Positions 1-9,619 of a stretch of DNA of 64,000 nucleotides are shown in pieces; position 1 is the first letter of the stretch, and each line of letters begins with the position of its first letter. This DNA comes from Pseudoscleropodium purum. Taxonomy: Eukaryota; Streptophyta; Bryopsida; Hypnales; Brachytheciaceae. The stretch lies in assembly GCA_963969395.1 (NCBI GenBank), contig OZ017800.1:21670479-21734478 (forward strand), in the 5' to 3' direction. A model generated the notes under the pieces. It made no database searches, was not told where the DNA came from, and saw only the letters and a program-made list of their open reading frames with translations. A program made the translations under genes and the position numbers.

Positions 1-780
1 CTGCATTTAATGGTGCCTACTTATTTAAATGTTGATACTTTTTACAAAAATAATTAAAGTAAGTCAATCTTTTCTATGAAAATAATTTAATTAAAAAGTT
101 CTTTTTTCAATGGGATAGTGTTTGCAAAGGATAAGAACACTCCAAATTCATAAAAAATAATTCTTAAAATGACTTGTGATTAAAATAATAAATTCTTCTA
201 TCTTTTGTGTTACTTTCAAGCATGCATTCCATTCAAAAAGTAGTTAAGCTCTTTCTAAACAATTGCACAAAATGAAATTCAACCAAATGCAATTGTTATT
301 TGTGGACTATGAATTTTATATTAAAAGAATACTAATATTGATTGTATATCCCTAACACATAAATATACTTTCTAATTTTGAAAGCAAAATTTTTTGGCTA
401 GAACAATTAAAAAATTGAACAAATTCCTCCATATTGTAACCTAAAGCACTAATTTAGTGTCAAACATCGACAAAATTAAAAATGTGGGCCAACAAAGTTC
501 TCTATAGTCGGTGTAAATATTATACTATAATTTGTGTATGAAGAATAATAATGATACGCACTTGAAAGACTTGTGTGAACCTCAAAATGTTATTAAGGAT
601 ACATAACAAAATCTATTAAGAAGTTATATATGAAACCTAAATGGTAGAATTACTATATGAGATCCTAAACTACAATAAGGGATTACAATATGAATCCAAA
701 GATTTGAAGTATTTTTGGGTGAAAACAATAATTAAAACTTGTTATGGCATAGTTATTAATATCTTTGTAGTAAGAATAAT
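1..780. other. AT-rich stretch without a recognisable gene
   Basis: Strongly AT-rich sequence with only short accidental reading frames. I see no gene, RNA or clear repeat boundary in it. Confidence 0.6.
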
Positions 781-796
781 TATTATTCAATGTTAT

Positions 797-850
797 GGGA
801 AGGCGGGTATGGGAAGGCGGGTACGGGAGGGTCTGGGAAGGCGAGTAAGG
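797..850 (+). repeat. short G-rich tandem repeat
   Basis: About three imperfect copies of a GGGAAGGCGGGTA unit lie side by side. They mark the abrupt change from AT-rich DNA to the GC-richer leader of the downstream accessory locus. A second small duplication, TCGTTGTTGAGTCT, occurs twice at about 984-1026. Both may belong to a core promoter or 5' leader, but nothing seen here proves that. Confidence 0.5.
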
Positions 851-2482
851 GCTGTAGTATCGGCCCAGTACCGGTTGGGTAGTGGCCGATTAGGTGAGTG
901 GCCGCTAGGGTTTGGGGTCTGCCTGTGCCGATTTTTTTTTGTCTCGCTCCTCGCCGCTCTGTTTTCCTTTGATTTTTTCGCTCTTCGTTGTTGAGTCTCA
1001 CTCCTTCACTCCTCGTTGTTGAGTCTGGTGAATCTTTGACCTCCAATTGGCGTTCAGTTAGGGTTTTGCTCCGAAAGCAACGAGTCTGTTTGTGCGTCTG
1101 TTTGTCTCCTATAGTCTTCAGTGTAGATTGCATTGGCATTCGGTGACGGATTTTTCGGTTCGAGAGCAGTACGAGGCTTTGATATTCCGTGTATAGTGAG
1201 GATTTCGTGGAGCACGCTCGAAAATTGCGTGCAGGGATGGAGCATTGCCTTCGATTGGTGGTGGTTTCTTTCTCAGGTACTTCGGTTTTGCTTCAACTCC
1301 TCTTTGTGTATGGGTTCTGTTTTAGTTTAGGGGCATCATTAGGGGCGTCAAGGAAGTGATTGGAGGCATGTGATTGGGTTTATTATAGTTTCATTGACCA
1401 TGTACTCTTTGTCTTCGTGGTCCTTGTTTTGCTGGTTTACTTGCGCGTCTATGATTGTCATGGCTTTGAGTATTGGTTGTGGTTGTGCTGGTCCTCCTCG
1501 TGCCTGTGTTTTTACCTTCTTTTGCTCCGTATTTTTTCTTTCATTTCCGTCCTTGCTTCTCACTTCGTAAACAATCACTTTATTGTTTGTGTTTAGTTGT
1601 TTTCATTGTTTTCATGCTTCTTGTTTCGATCCGACATCTGCATGTAATTTCCTGATTACGAGACTTTGGAATTTTCAGAAGAAATTGCTGGATTGCGTGG
1701 AGTGAGTTACGATTGGCACTTCGGTAAGTTTGTTGAGGTTTTGCTTTCATTCCTCTTTGTTTATTGTATGTTGTTTCTGTTTTTCTTTCTGATCGATTAC
1801 ATTAAATGTAAGTTACTCATTTTGAATGATTTTGCGATTGGAAGAGGATGAACTGTCTCATTTTCCATACTTCATGCTCGTCTTTATCTTGTTGGTTTAG
1901 GATTGTTTGAGTTTTGAACATTATGGGCTCACCATACTGGTGCACCATAGTGAAATGAGGAAACTGAATTAATAAAAAAAAAGTTAGTGATTCACAATAG
2001 GAGAACAGCAAGAGTTACGGGCTCTGCCAAGAGAAGCTCAGTGTAAGAAATCAGAGGTATTTCTTAAATAGAATTTGAAACTGCTTTTCATATTCATTGC
2101 AATTTTGCTTTGTGCTTTGTAGGTCAGAGTTTCTTGTTTGCCACCACCAGTTGCGTGCGGTTTAGGCTTGAGGCTTGATCTAGCAACAGGGTTTACAGTC
2201 GATTATATTTCTTCTTTCTTGAAGCTAAAGTCAACAGCACTTGATCAACAGCAGTTCAAAATTCAGGGTTTAGGATTTAGTGGTTTAGGGTTTAGGGTTG
2301 CTGGCTCTTAGTGGTCGTTCGTGTGTGACCTGTGCAGTTTTGTAGAGCAAATCTCCAGTGCAAATCCGAACTTCCATTCCAGGTACTTGCCGTCATCCGT
2401 TTTTTTCCCCTTCTGTAGTATGATCTGCAATGCTTCTCTGTAGTTACAATGTTGGTGTTGACTTTTTAGATAGAGAAGTAGG

Positions 2483-2509
2483 CAGTTTAGCGCGACTCGC
2501 GCTAAACTG
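2483..2509. repeat. 27-nt palindrome copy 1, perfect
   Basis: Arms CAGTTTAGCGCGA and TCGCGCTAAACTG flank a single central C: 13 bp of perfect dyad symmetry. It lies in the predicted leader intron. Confidence 0.9.
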
Positions 2510-2811
2510 TCAATCATCACCATTCTTACAACATAATATATTCATAAACTCATTCCATTTCCTATCAAATTCTCTAGAAATAGAATATGACGAATTCTTA
2601 ATTGTGCACTAAACGCATTACATTACCAATTCATTTCTCAGGTAGAAGAACAGAAGTGATTCCAAGAAATACATTACTATAGAAGTCCATCCGCATACAA
2701 ATAGGATACAATTCAGAGTGAGCCGCTCTGAAACGACATTCTATGATCTTAAAAGCAAAGCAAAGGAAGTTTCAGAAACCAAATAATAAACAACGATAAC
2801 GACGTATAAAG

Positions 2812-2838
2812 CAGTTCAGCGCGAGTCGCGCTAATATG
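2812..2838. repeat. 27-nt palindrome copy 2
   Basis: Left arm CAGTTCAGCGCGA, central G, right arm TCGCGCTAATATG. The inner seven base pairs on each side are perfect and the outer part is degenerate. It lies in the leader intron. Confidence 0.85.
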
Positions 2839-3049
2839 CAATAGGAGAAAATGATGAAAAGTTATTCTACCGGATGAAATTACTCTCAGTGTCACCAAAA
2901 ACAAATATGAATCTGACAGTCGCCGCCACAGAAAACAGTGGTTGAATGAGAGACTCAAAAATATGTACGTAAATTCATCCACTATAAAATTTCTATAATA
3001 TTTACAGAAAGTCTGTAACAGTAAGACCATAATGGAACGCTATAAATGT

Positions 3050-3076
3050 CATTTCAGCGCGAGTCGCGCTGAAATG
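3050..3076. repeat. 27-nt palindrome copy 3, perfect
   Basis: Arms CATTTCAGCGCGA and TCGCGCTGAAATG around a central G: perfect 13-bp symmetry. The outer arm differs from copy 1 on both sides in a compensating way, so symmetry is kept while sequence changes. Confidence 0.9.
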
Positions 3077-4602
3077 CATCATTATTTTCAAGAACTGTAG
3101 AGACTTCGGTTTGTGTTTTGCCGGTCTAACTAAAGTCCGGAATTTTCTTACGCTGCAGAATGGAAAACCAATTGGAGGCGCTCGAGATGTACTTCAAGAG
3201 ATCCGATTTGCAGTTCTTAGATGACGACAAGACTGCTGAAGACCACTTGATTGAAGGGGAGTACTGGATCTTCAAAGATCCAGAAGAAGTAGAAGCATGG
3301 AGTTTATTCACGATCCCTTTCATCAACCAGTTCTGCTTTTCCTACAAATTCAAGAAATCGTAGTGCTTCCTACAACTCTCTTTCCACGAGAAGATCAAAG
3401 ACATCGAGGCTGACGCCCACCCAATGATCAAAATCAAGTGCATGACAACGGTACCCGGCGAGTCAAGAAGGGACCAATACCACTTTGCTATCTGCCTCGA
3501 CTCGGTATTAATTCCCTTCAACTTAAGTCCATTCTTGAGCAGCCTCGAGCCAACTCCATACCGAGACAAAGTGAAAGAGCTCGAGAAGAAATTGGACAAT
3601 GACGAGTGGAAGAACACGAATGGAACTCTGTTGTCTTGGAAAAAATTGTGTAGCAAAGTCCAGCTCCTATTCAACGACTTCTACATGCTGAAGGGGAAGA
3701 TGGAAAAGCAGAATGAAATGAACCAACCACGCACTATATCAAGGGAGATAATGAACCAAGGCGTAAGCCAAGGTTCAAAATTGAACGTGGGTCAACAGTC
3801 AGGTACCAGCCGGGGGCAGAGGAAAAGTGTACAGAAAACTCCACAAAAGAAAGGCAAGAAGGATGCTCCATCTTCATCAGAACGGAAACCGGTCACTCGG
3901 GACTCTGAAGTGTCCGAGGTCGCTGAAGGGAGCTATGTGGACGAGATGTCCAATGTTCCTCACTCACGGGCAACAGAGAAGAAACCTAACTATGAGCAAG
4001 TGAGCCAGGTCTATAAGAAATTTTGGACGACCTGCGAGGACGCATACATCTTCAAGGTTGGGGAAAAGAAAGTGATTGACGTCTCCCAATTGATAGATCC
4101 ACTGGCAACTTTCAATATACGCTCCAAGCAGGACAACATTGTCGAAGATATGGTCAATTACCTGCTCAATATCCCCGACAAAAGCACGAAGCAGACATTT
4201 TGCGTTATGCCTGTTGGGCACGACACAATGCCCAAGAACTGGGAGGATATTGAGAATGGCAAATTCTATATTATAAACGGACAGCACAGTGTTGCAGCTA
4301 GCAAATTTATGCTGGACGAGAGAAACAAGGTGAACAAGGAAGAAAGAGAGCACTTCCGCAGGTGGAACTGCTTCGTTGTTTGGTTGAAGGATGCGGAGAC
4401 ACTCAAATGTATCTCTGCCTACTACAATTGAACCAATCACTTTGTGGCAGTGCAGCCATCGTGGGCGACTAATATTTTAGGAGCTCGATTGGTATGGGAG
4501 GCAATGGGAAGACCGAAGAATTCCACTCCAGCAAAATCTGTGGGAGCTGTTACCATCAGTCGGCGGACAGTTGAGAACAAGAAGAACCGCGAAAATTTCC
4601 AG

Positions 4603-4722
4603 GTATGCAGTTTAGCGCGAGTCGCGCTGAAGTGTTCCTCCTTGAGTTGATTATGGTATATTTCAATCTCTCAATATCTGGATCGAGTGCATAATATAAC
4701 TGATTTTCATGTTATTCTGTAG
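4603..4722 (+). other. intron 1 of the ParB-like gene, palindrome at the donor site
   Basis: The donor is CCAG|GTATGC and the acceptor TTCTGTAG|GCG. Both sides are phase 0, joining Gln to Ala in an uninterrupted frame. The palindrome 4608-4634 starts five bases after the intron start, so a hairpin in the pre-mRNA would sit directly against the 5' splice site. Confidence 0.7.
4608..4634. repeat. 27-nt palindrome copy 4
   Basis: Left arm CAGTTTAGCGCGA, central G, right arm TCGCGCTGAAGTG. It lies immediately inside the 5' end of intron 1. Confidence 0.85.
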
Positions 4723-6085
4723 GCGTTTGAGAAGGCCATGTACATAAGATTTTCACTAATCGAGGTTGTGAAGAGTCTGAAAATTTCCAAGACTAAGGGG
4801 AGGGAAGAGAAGCTGAAGCTAACGAACGAGTTGCGGTTGATTACTGCACCTGATGACGTCTATAAACTGTGGAGTGAAGTAATCTCTGCAGCCACGCATG
4901 GGGAACTAATTAACCCCGACACCGACAAGATGTTTAAAGCACGGGCGGGCTAGAGCCCCGAGAATTGTCTGCTTAATCGGGAGTTCTTCAAGCACTTGGG
5001 CAATCTCAACTATGAGGAACTATCCAAGCTTGCGAAACACCTTCTGAATCAAACGGGTGGAAAGCGCAGGCATTCATATCCTAAGGTGACAGTGAAGGCA
5101 ATCTCTATAGTGCAGGATGATTGTTACAGCACTAAGGAGTGGGTAGAGCGCCGTAAGCGGAAGAATCTTGTCATCAAGGAGCTTCACGCGATTGATCCCA
5201 ACCTTGGCCTTCTCAACTCAAGGAACGAGGTGATCAGCGAGAATTGGAAGGCGTTTAAGATGGAGCGCCTCTTCTCTAGCGCGACAATGGACATCCTCCT
5301 TGAGAGACCTGGTGAAGCCTACTTTGGCAAAGTGAAGAGCATGCATGCGAAGCATAAGACGTGCTCTGAGTTGTCCCAAGACGCATACGATTTTTTTAAA
5401 TCATTTCTTGACCACAAAGCCAAATTCGAAAGGCCATCTGCAAAGGCATACTATCGGGCATATGAGGTGGCCCGAAACCAGTACAAGGACTGGCCGGTGA
5501 AGTCCTGGACTGCGGAGACAAGTAATCGTTTATCTCTCGGGGTTATAGACTTCCGGTCGTTGCCAAGGGTGGAGAAGAAGGAGAGCTCTACGATGGAGAA
5601 TCCTTTTTTCGTTGAAGTTTTGTCTTCACTTCAAAAGAGCAAGAAGCCAGCACTTGAAGAAGTCAAGTCGTGGCTCTTCATATGTGGGGACGAGAAAGAA
5701 GAGGCCCAAGTGATGATCTTCGTGGAGTCTAACAAGGATTTGAAGAAATACTTGGTTCACTACTCCTTGTACTGCGCAGGGAAAAATGACAGGCTTGGGG
5801 ATCTTGTGGCCGCGAAGACACCAAAGAAGGTGTTCCTTATATTCTTGCAGCACCCTGAGAACACCAATCAAGTCACTATTCCGTCGGAGTTCAACTGTCC
5901 TGAAACAGCTCGCTATATGAAGGCCCGTGCTTACAGTGAACTAGAGTATAGAATTTATAACACGGAACTGCGTATGGAATTCTATCTCTGGCTAGTGAAG
6001 GCATTCGCAAAGGCGGGCACGGTAGTCTTCTCTGCCTTCACAGGGGGGAAGTTGACTTGCGCTTCAGTGGTGAGCACCGCAACCT

Positions 6086-6112
6086 CAGTTTAGCGCAAGT
6101 CGCTCTGAATAG
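6086..6112. repeat. 27-nt palindrome copy 5, decayed
   Basis: CAGTTTAGCGCAA, central G, TCGCTCTGAATAG. The core has lost a CpG (CGA to CAA) and one base in the right arm. It lies near the 5' end of intron 2. Confidence 0.8.
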
Positions 6113-6174
6113 CAATTCCTGATTTCATTTATTCTGTGATATGTATTTTTATTTGCTGTGTGTATGTGCTATGT

Positions 6175-6201
6175 CAGTTCAGCGCGGGTCGCGCTGAAAT
6201 G
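6175..6201. repeat. 27-nt palindrome copy 6
   Basis: CAGTTCAGCGCGG, central G, TCGCGCTGAAATG. It lies in the second half of intron 2. Confidence 0.85.
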
Positions 6202-7341
6202 CATGTTGCAAGATATGACGGTCATAACTCCTTTGTTTGTCTTTGACAGATGAGTGGGGTGGACGTTTATGTAACGGGTACATCGGAGTTGTCGCAGTGG
6301 TGGGAAGATATCTGTACCAAGGCAATGACGTTGGACATTGCGGACTTCTTGGACAGCAGCTACTCCACCCACTCTGCCGAAGTCCCTTCCTCCTCTAGGA
6401 GGAAACTGAGGTCCGCTCAGAATTCCCCATTGAGTCAGCAAAGGAATAGGCAGACTCATGTCTCTGATGAAGTCCTGTATGATTCCGAGGAGGAGGAGGA
6501 AGAAGAAGAAGAAAAGTTTGAAGATGACGGGATTGAGGGACTGGACGAGATGACTACACCAACCAGTCGTCCGTCCACAGATATTCCGGGGTTGTCTGCA
6601 AGCTCTATGTTGCCTCCTCTCTCTCAAACGCCGCGGACTCCAATTGCATCGGGACAGCCGGACAAGAAGAGGAAGCGGGATACGATCACCAGTATTGCTA
6701 AGCAACTGGTGGAGATCCAGCAGCAGAATGCCATCTCCCTAGCCAACATGCAAAGACAGATCGAGTTAGTGCAGCAACAGACTGAGCTGGCTCTGGCGCA
6801 GATGAGGGCGGACAATGCAAAGGAAAGGCTGGCGAACATAGAAATCCACAAGAGTACTCAGGCGTGGATGCGAGAGGAGTCGAAGGCAAACATGGAGCTC
6901 TCCCAACAGAACAGGGACATGCTCCAAATACTGATCAAGAAGATCGGTATAGAGCCCGTTGCGACGCTGCCGCCTACCTCTGGAGAGCTAATTTTGCAGT
7001 TGCAGGGATAGCCATCTGGTTCCAATATCAGCAATGCCTCCAGTCCTTCCAATCCGCTCAAGGATGCTGCGCCTCTTCCTGCGGAAGCGCCCATGCCGAC
7101 ACCCCCTCCCCCGTGCGAGGATGATGTAGCCTACCCGTCTTCTTCAATGAATCCTGAGGCAGCCGGAGCAAAGGAGAAGCACCTCGAATCCAGAGCAGAA
7201 GCGCATGGGGAGACGTCATTGATAGGCCTTGGGCAGAACCTGCCTATGGATACTTCCGAGGTGGCACCTGGAAGTGATGCCCTGCCCACCGAAGATCCAC
7301 CAGCAGGTTCTACCCAATGAAAACTTAGTGTTTTATGTTGT

Positions 7342-7367
7342 AGTTTTAGCGTGGATCGCACTCATCT
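7342..7367. repeat. 27-nt palindrome copy 7, strongly decayed
   Basis: AGTTTTAGCGTGGATCGCAC followed by TCATCTG. It aligns with the family but has CpG-to-TpG and CpG-to-CpA type changes in the core. It starts 21 bases after the TGA at 7318-7320. Confidence 0.6.
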
Positions 7368-7441
7368 GTATCGTAGAAGAGTACCTATAGTTTTCATTTC
7401 AGATAAAGTGCTCATTTTTTATGTACTTCTAGTTTGAATAG

Positions 7442-8784
7442 TGTCAACCAAAGTGGACGCATTTTCCAAATTGTAAATCTGTTGTTTGCGACAGTGTAAT
7501 ATATCACTTACATGTATTCTTGCCTCCACTTGAAATCGCAAGCCTTCCAAATCTTAGAGAATCGCTTCCAGAGTCTGAGTATCCTATCGATCACTGTCAG
7601 TTGCCAACGGAATCATCCCTCCCGATTGAAGACGCTGAACCTTTGAATCATCCCTTGTCTTTGGAAATCGGTGATGACATTGCATTGCTGGATCATTCGC
7701 TAACGCGTCGTGAAGGACATGAGAAGCCTTCACATTCTCAAGTACCGAAGGTATGACGGTTCTCTCATCTTCTCATGACTTCATTAGACACAGTCAGTCA
7801 TGGTTTTGCCGGTCCTGTAGCATACTTTCCTGGTTGATTTTACGTGGTTCCCCATCTCGGCCAGTTTCACGATCGTAACTGGCCTCAAACTCCTACGTTT
7901 CTTATCAGGAATCCGATCCTACACTAGCTCGTGAGGAGGAATCCAAGGGAGTGCGCCGTTCATTGAGGTCGAGGGTGGCAGACAAGTGGATTAACGTCAT
8001 CCTAGACCTCAATGGCGTTCTATGCCTCTGCGAGGATTGGAAGTCACAAGGGTCAAGGTTGCAATTTAACCGGGACTCAGAGCCTCACTCTGCCGTAGTG
8101 GCTGCAGTAGTTGGGCCCAAAGGCGTCTACGTCCATCCAGATTGCGCTCACTTCTTGAAGGAGTTAGAGAAAATAGCAATCATCTCCGTGTGGAGCTCCA
8201 TCAAAAAGTCTACCACAGAGGAAATCTGTGCATACCTTTTCCGAGAAGGAAGCCTCCCCTTCCTAATTCTTGGGCAGGACTCATGTAAGACGATCAAGTG
8301 CCAGGATAAGTTCGGAAGGATGACCACTTATAAGGAACCTGGATCCAATAAGGACTTGTTCTTCAGAAATGTTGAATTCCTCACTGTTGGCTTCCAGGGA
8401 TCCTTCTCGCTGGATAATACAATCATAGTCGACGATAGTCCTCGCAAGCATGTCATGAATAGCCCAGAGAATGTCATATTAGTGGATCCTTGGAGTAATC
8501 GAGGGAATGGTGATAGGGACACGTTTCTTCTAGGGGTCCTACTTCCCTGGTTCCGACAATTGCACGGCAGCCGGGACGTGGGGCTCAAGTCCTTCCGCCA
8601 AAATGTAAAATGGAAGATTGGAAAAAGAATGCTGTGCGAGGAGAGGGGTCGTCGACAATACGACAAACTGATGGCAGTGGTCCGGGGGTCACCTAGTGTT
8701 CTTAATTAGTGTTGCTTCCCGAGGTGTGCAGCTCATTTTTATTTCGGCGATTATGCTGCATGTGCAGCAGTTATCAGGTCATAT
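7442..8784 (+). CDS. FCP1/NIF-like HAD-fold protein with a DLNGV catalytic motif
   Basis: Two exons are seen: one open from 7442 to 7750 (5' end unresolved) and 7909-8784, joined in phase 0 (donor CCGAAG|GTATGA, acceptor CTTATCAG|GAA). The first exon encodes an acidic, Ser/Pro-rich, probably disordered stretch. The second carries HAD motif I as ILDLNGVLC, a motif II-like SVWSS, a Lys in KDLFFRN and motif IV IIVDDSPRK. These are the landmarks of the FCP1/SCP/TIM50 phosphatase family. The usual DxDx(T/V) reads DxNxV, so the second catalytic Asp is Asn and activity is doubtful. A TAG at 8707 ends the frame, or is a further nonsense change if splicing uses the GTATGC donor at 8785. The gene may be a separate unit or a continuation of the upstream transcript. 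Confidence 0.65.
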
Positions 8785-8798
8785 GTATGCGGCAGTTG

Positions 8799-8825
8799 CA
8801 CTTCAGCGCGGGTCGCGCTAATGTG
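8799..8825. repeat. 27-nt palindrome copy 8
   Basis: CACTTCAGCGCGG, central G, TCGCGCTAATGTG. It lies 14 bases inside the predicted intron 8785-8972, after a GTATGC donor like that of intron 1. Confidence 0.8.
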
Positions 8826-8972
8826 TAGCATGTTATAATCTTCGTTTCAGTAGTCCGGAGTCCCTTTGTTCATGCGTTACTAGAAGCGGCATGCTCTTAG
8901 GTGTCTGTAGTGATTTTGGGTGATGCAATTGTGGAGTGTTTCTCATGCTAATTTGGTTTCCATTTCTGTTAG

Positions 8973-9614
8973 ATGCAGAATATCTCGAGCGAAACTAGGC
9001 TCAATGCGGACATGCCTTGTCAAGCGTCGGAGGACTCCATCCTTGACTATGGACAGTACGTTATTCTTAGTACGAGAAATTTCCTTTACTCGACGCCTAC
9101 GCTGAATTCGTCCATGGACTTCTCCATCAAGAACATTGAGGACGGAGTGGTAAATAGTCCTCCCAACAAGAAGGTGCGCCTGCCCGTGTCATGCTCGCCG
9201 TCTCCATTGCGTTCTAGGGAGGTTCGGGAGAAGTCAATGTCGCCAACTGTTTCGGAGAAAGGGATGCAAAGGAAGCTGTATGAAGATGCTAATTATTTGG
9301 TATCCACACCAGAAGTAAAGAAATCTGTGCATGTTGGACAACATCCAAGAAATGATGCTCTCCCTGTTGTTGCGCTTGCACTCCCACGTTGCCGTGCTCA
9401 AATTCAGGCAGGAAGACTAAAGAGGAAAGTCCTTAAGCCATCAAGTAGTCATTCGTCGACTTGTACTTGGGACGCGTGGGAGGAGAGGTCGTTAAGAGCA
9501 CAGAGTTGGGAATTCATTCGACAGTGTGGGACAATCAATAAGGGAGGGTATAGTCGCGGACCGGAAATTCTGAAGGCCTTGGAGAAGATGAAGAATTCAT
9601 CTCGTAGTTGTTAG
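8973..9614 (+). CDS. C-terminal exon of unknown function, nuclear-type basic patch
   Basis: An open frame of 213 codons starts directly after a good acceptor (CATTTCTGTTAG|ATG), in phase 0 with the predicted donor at 8785, and ends at TAG 9612-9614. It is Ser/Arg/Lys-rich, with a basic patch PPNKKVRLP at about residues 64-72 and a more ordered C-terminal piece containing WDAWEERSLRAQSWEF. No family is recognised. It is either the last exon of the HAD-like gene or a small separate gene. AT-rich sequence follows, with probable poly(A) signals (AATAGTAATA region near 9690). Confidence 0.5.
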   Translation: MQNISSETRLNADMPCQASEDSILDYGQYVILSTRNFLYSTPTLNSSMDFSIKNIEDGVVNSPPNKKVRLPVSCSPSPLRSREVREKSMSPTVSEKGMQRKLYEDANYLVSTPEVKKSVHVGQHPRNDALPVVALALPRCRAQIQAGRLKRKVLKPSSSHSSTCTWDAWEERSLRAQSWEFIRQCGTINKGGYSRGPEILKALEKMKNSSRSC

Positions 9615-9619
9615 GTCTT

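Larger units (their letters stand above)
860..3158 (+). promoter_or_regulatory. putative promoter, 5' leader and leader intron of the accessory locus
   Basis: A pyrimidine-rich, GC-richer segment (about 900-1700) resembles a plant 5' leader. Telo-box-like TTTAGGG repeats occur at about 2265-2296. A convincing leader intron runs from the donor AG|GTACTTGCC at 2383 to the acceptor CTTACGCTGCAG at 3158, one base before the first ATG (3160). Three of the eight 27-nt palindromes lie in this intron (2483-2509, 2812-2838, 3050-3076). Transcription start and earlier splicing cannot be fixed from sequence alone. Confidence 0.45.
6070..6249 (+). other. intron 2 of the ParB-like gene, two palindromes
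   Basis: The donor is CAGTG|GTGAGC and the acceptor GTCTTTGACAG|ATG, both phase 0. Copies of the 27-nt palindrome lie near the donor (6086-6112, decayed) and nearer the acceptor (6175-6201). If the intron is retained, the upstream frame runs into a TAG at 6091. Confidence 0.65.
3160..7320 (+). pseudogene. large nuclear-type protein with a ParB/DGQHR-like Gly-Gln-His motif, interrupted by four in-frame stops
   Basis: Three exons (3160-4602, 4723-6069, 6250-7320) join in phase 0 through GT-AG introns 4603-4722 and 6070-6249, giving one frame of 1287 codons. Single stops interrupt it at 3361 (TAG, codon 68), 4429 (TGA, 424), 4951 (TAG, 558) and 7009 (TAG, 1184), yet no frameshift occurs. Visible features: a Lys/Ser-rich linker near residues 210-250; the motif FYIINGQHSVAAS with Gly-Gln-His at about 374-376, reminiscent of the substrate loop in ParB/sulfiredoxin-fold and DGQHR proteins; a poly-Glu run at about 1009-1018; a basic signal DKKRKRD near 1068-1074; and a Gln-rich coiled coil at about 1080-1170. 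The family is not recognised with certainty. The stops suggest a recently inactivated copy; readthrough or recoding is less likely. The HAD-like gene follows on the same strand. Confidence 0.6.

Noticed and set aside
783..1139. Opposing frames in the leader of the accessory locus
   Set aside because: They arise from GC-rich, pyrimidine-biased leader sequence and tandem repeats and show no protein-like features.
3160..7320. Reading the TAG/TGA codons as reassigned or recoded sense codons
   Set aside because: The other genes in the window use TAG and TGA as normal stops (MTN ends in TAG, CPN10 and EXO84 in TGA), so no alternative code applies. Local readthrough cannot be excluded but has no visible signal.
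2483..8825. Treating the palindromes as a CRISPR array or as ordinary rho-independent terminators
   Set aside because: Spacing is irregular (hundreds to thousands of bases), the context is intronic in a eukaryotic gene, and no U-tract follows the stems.
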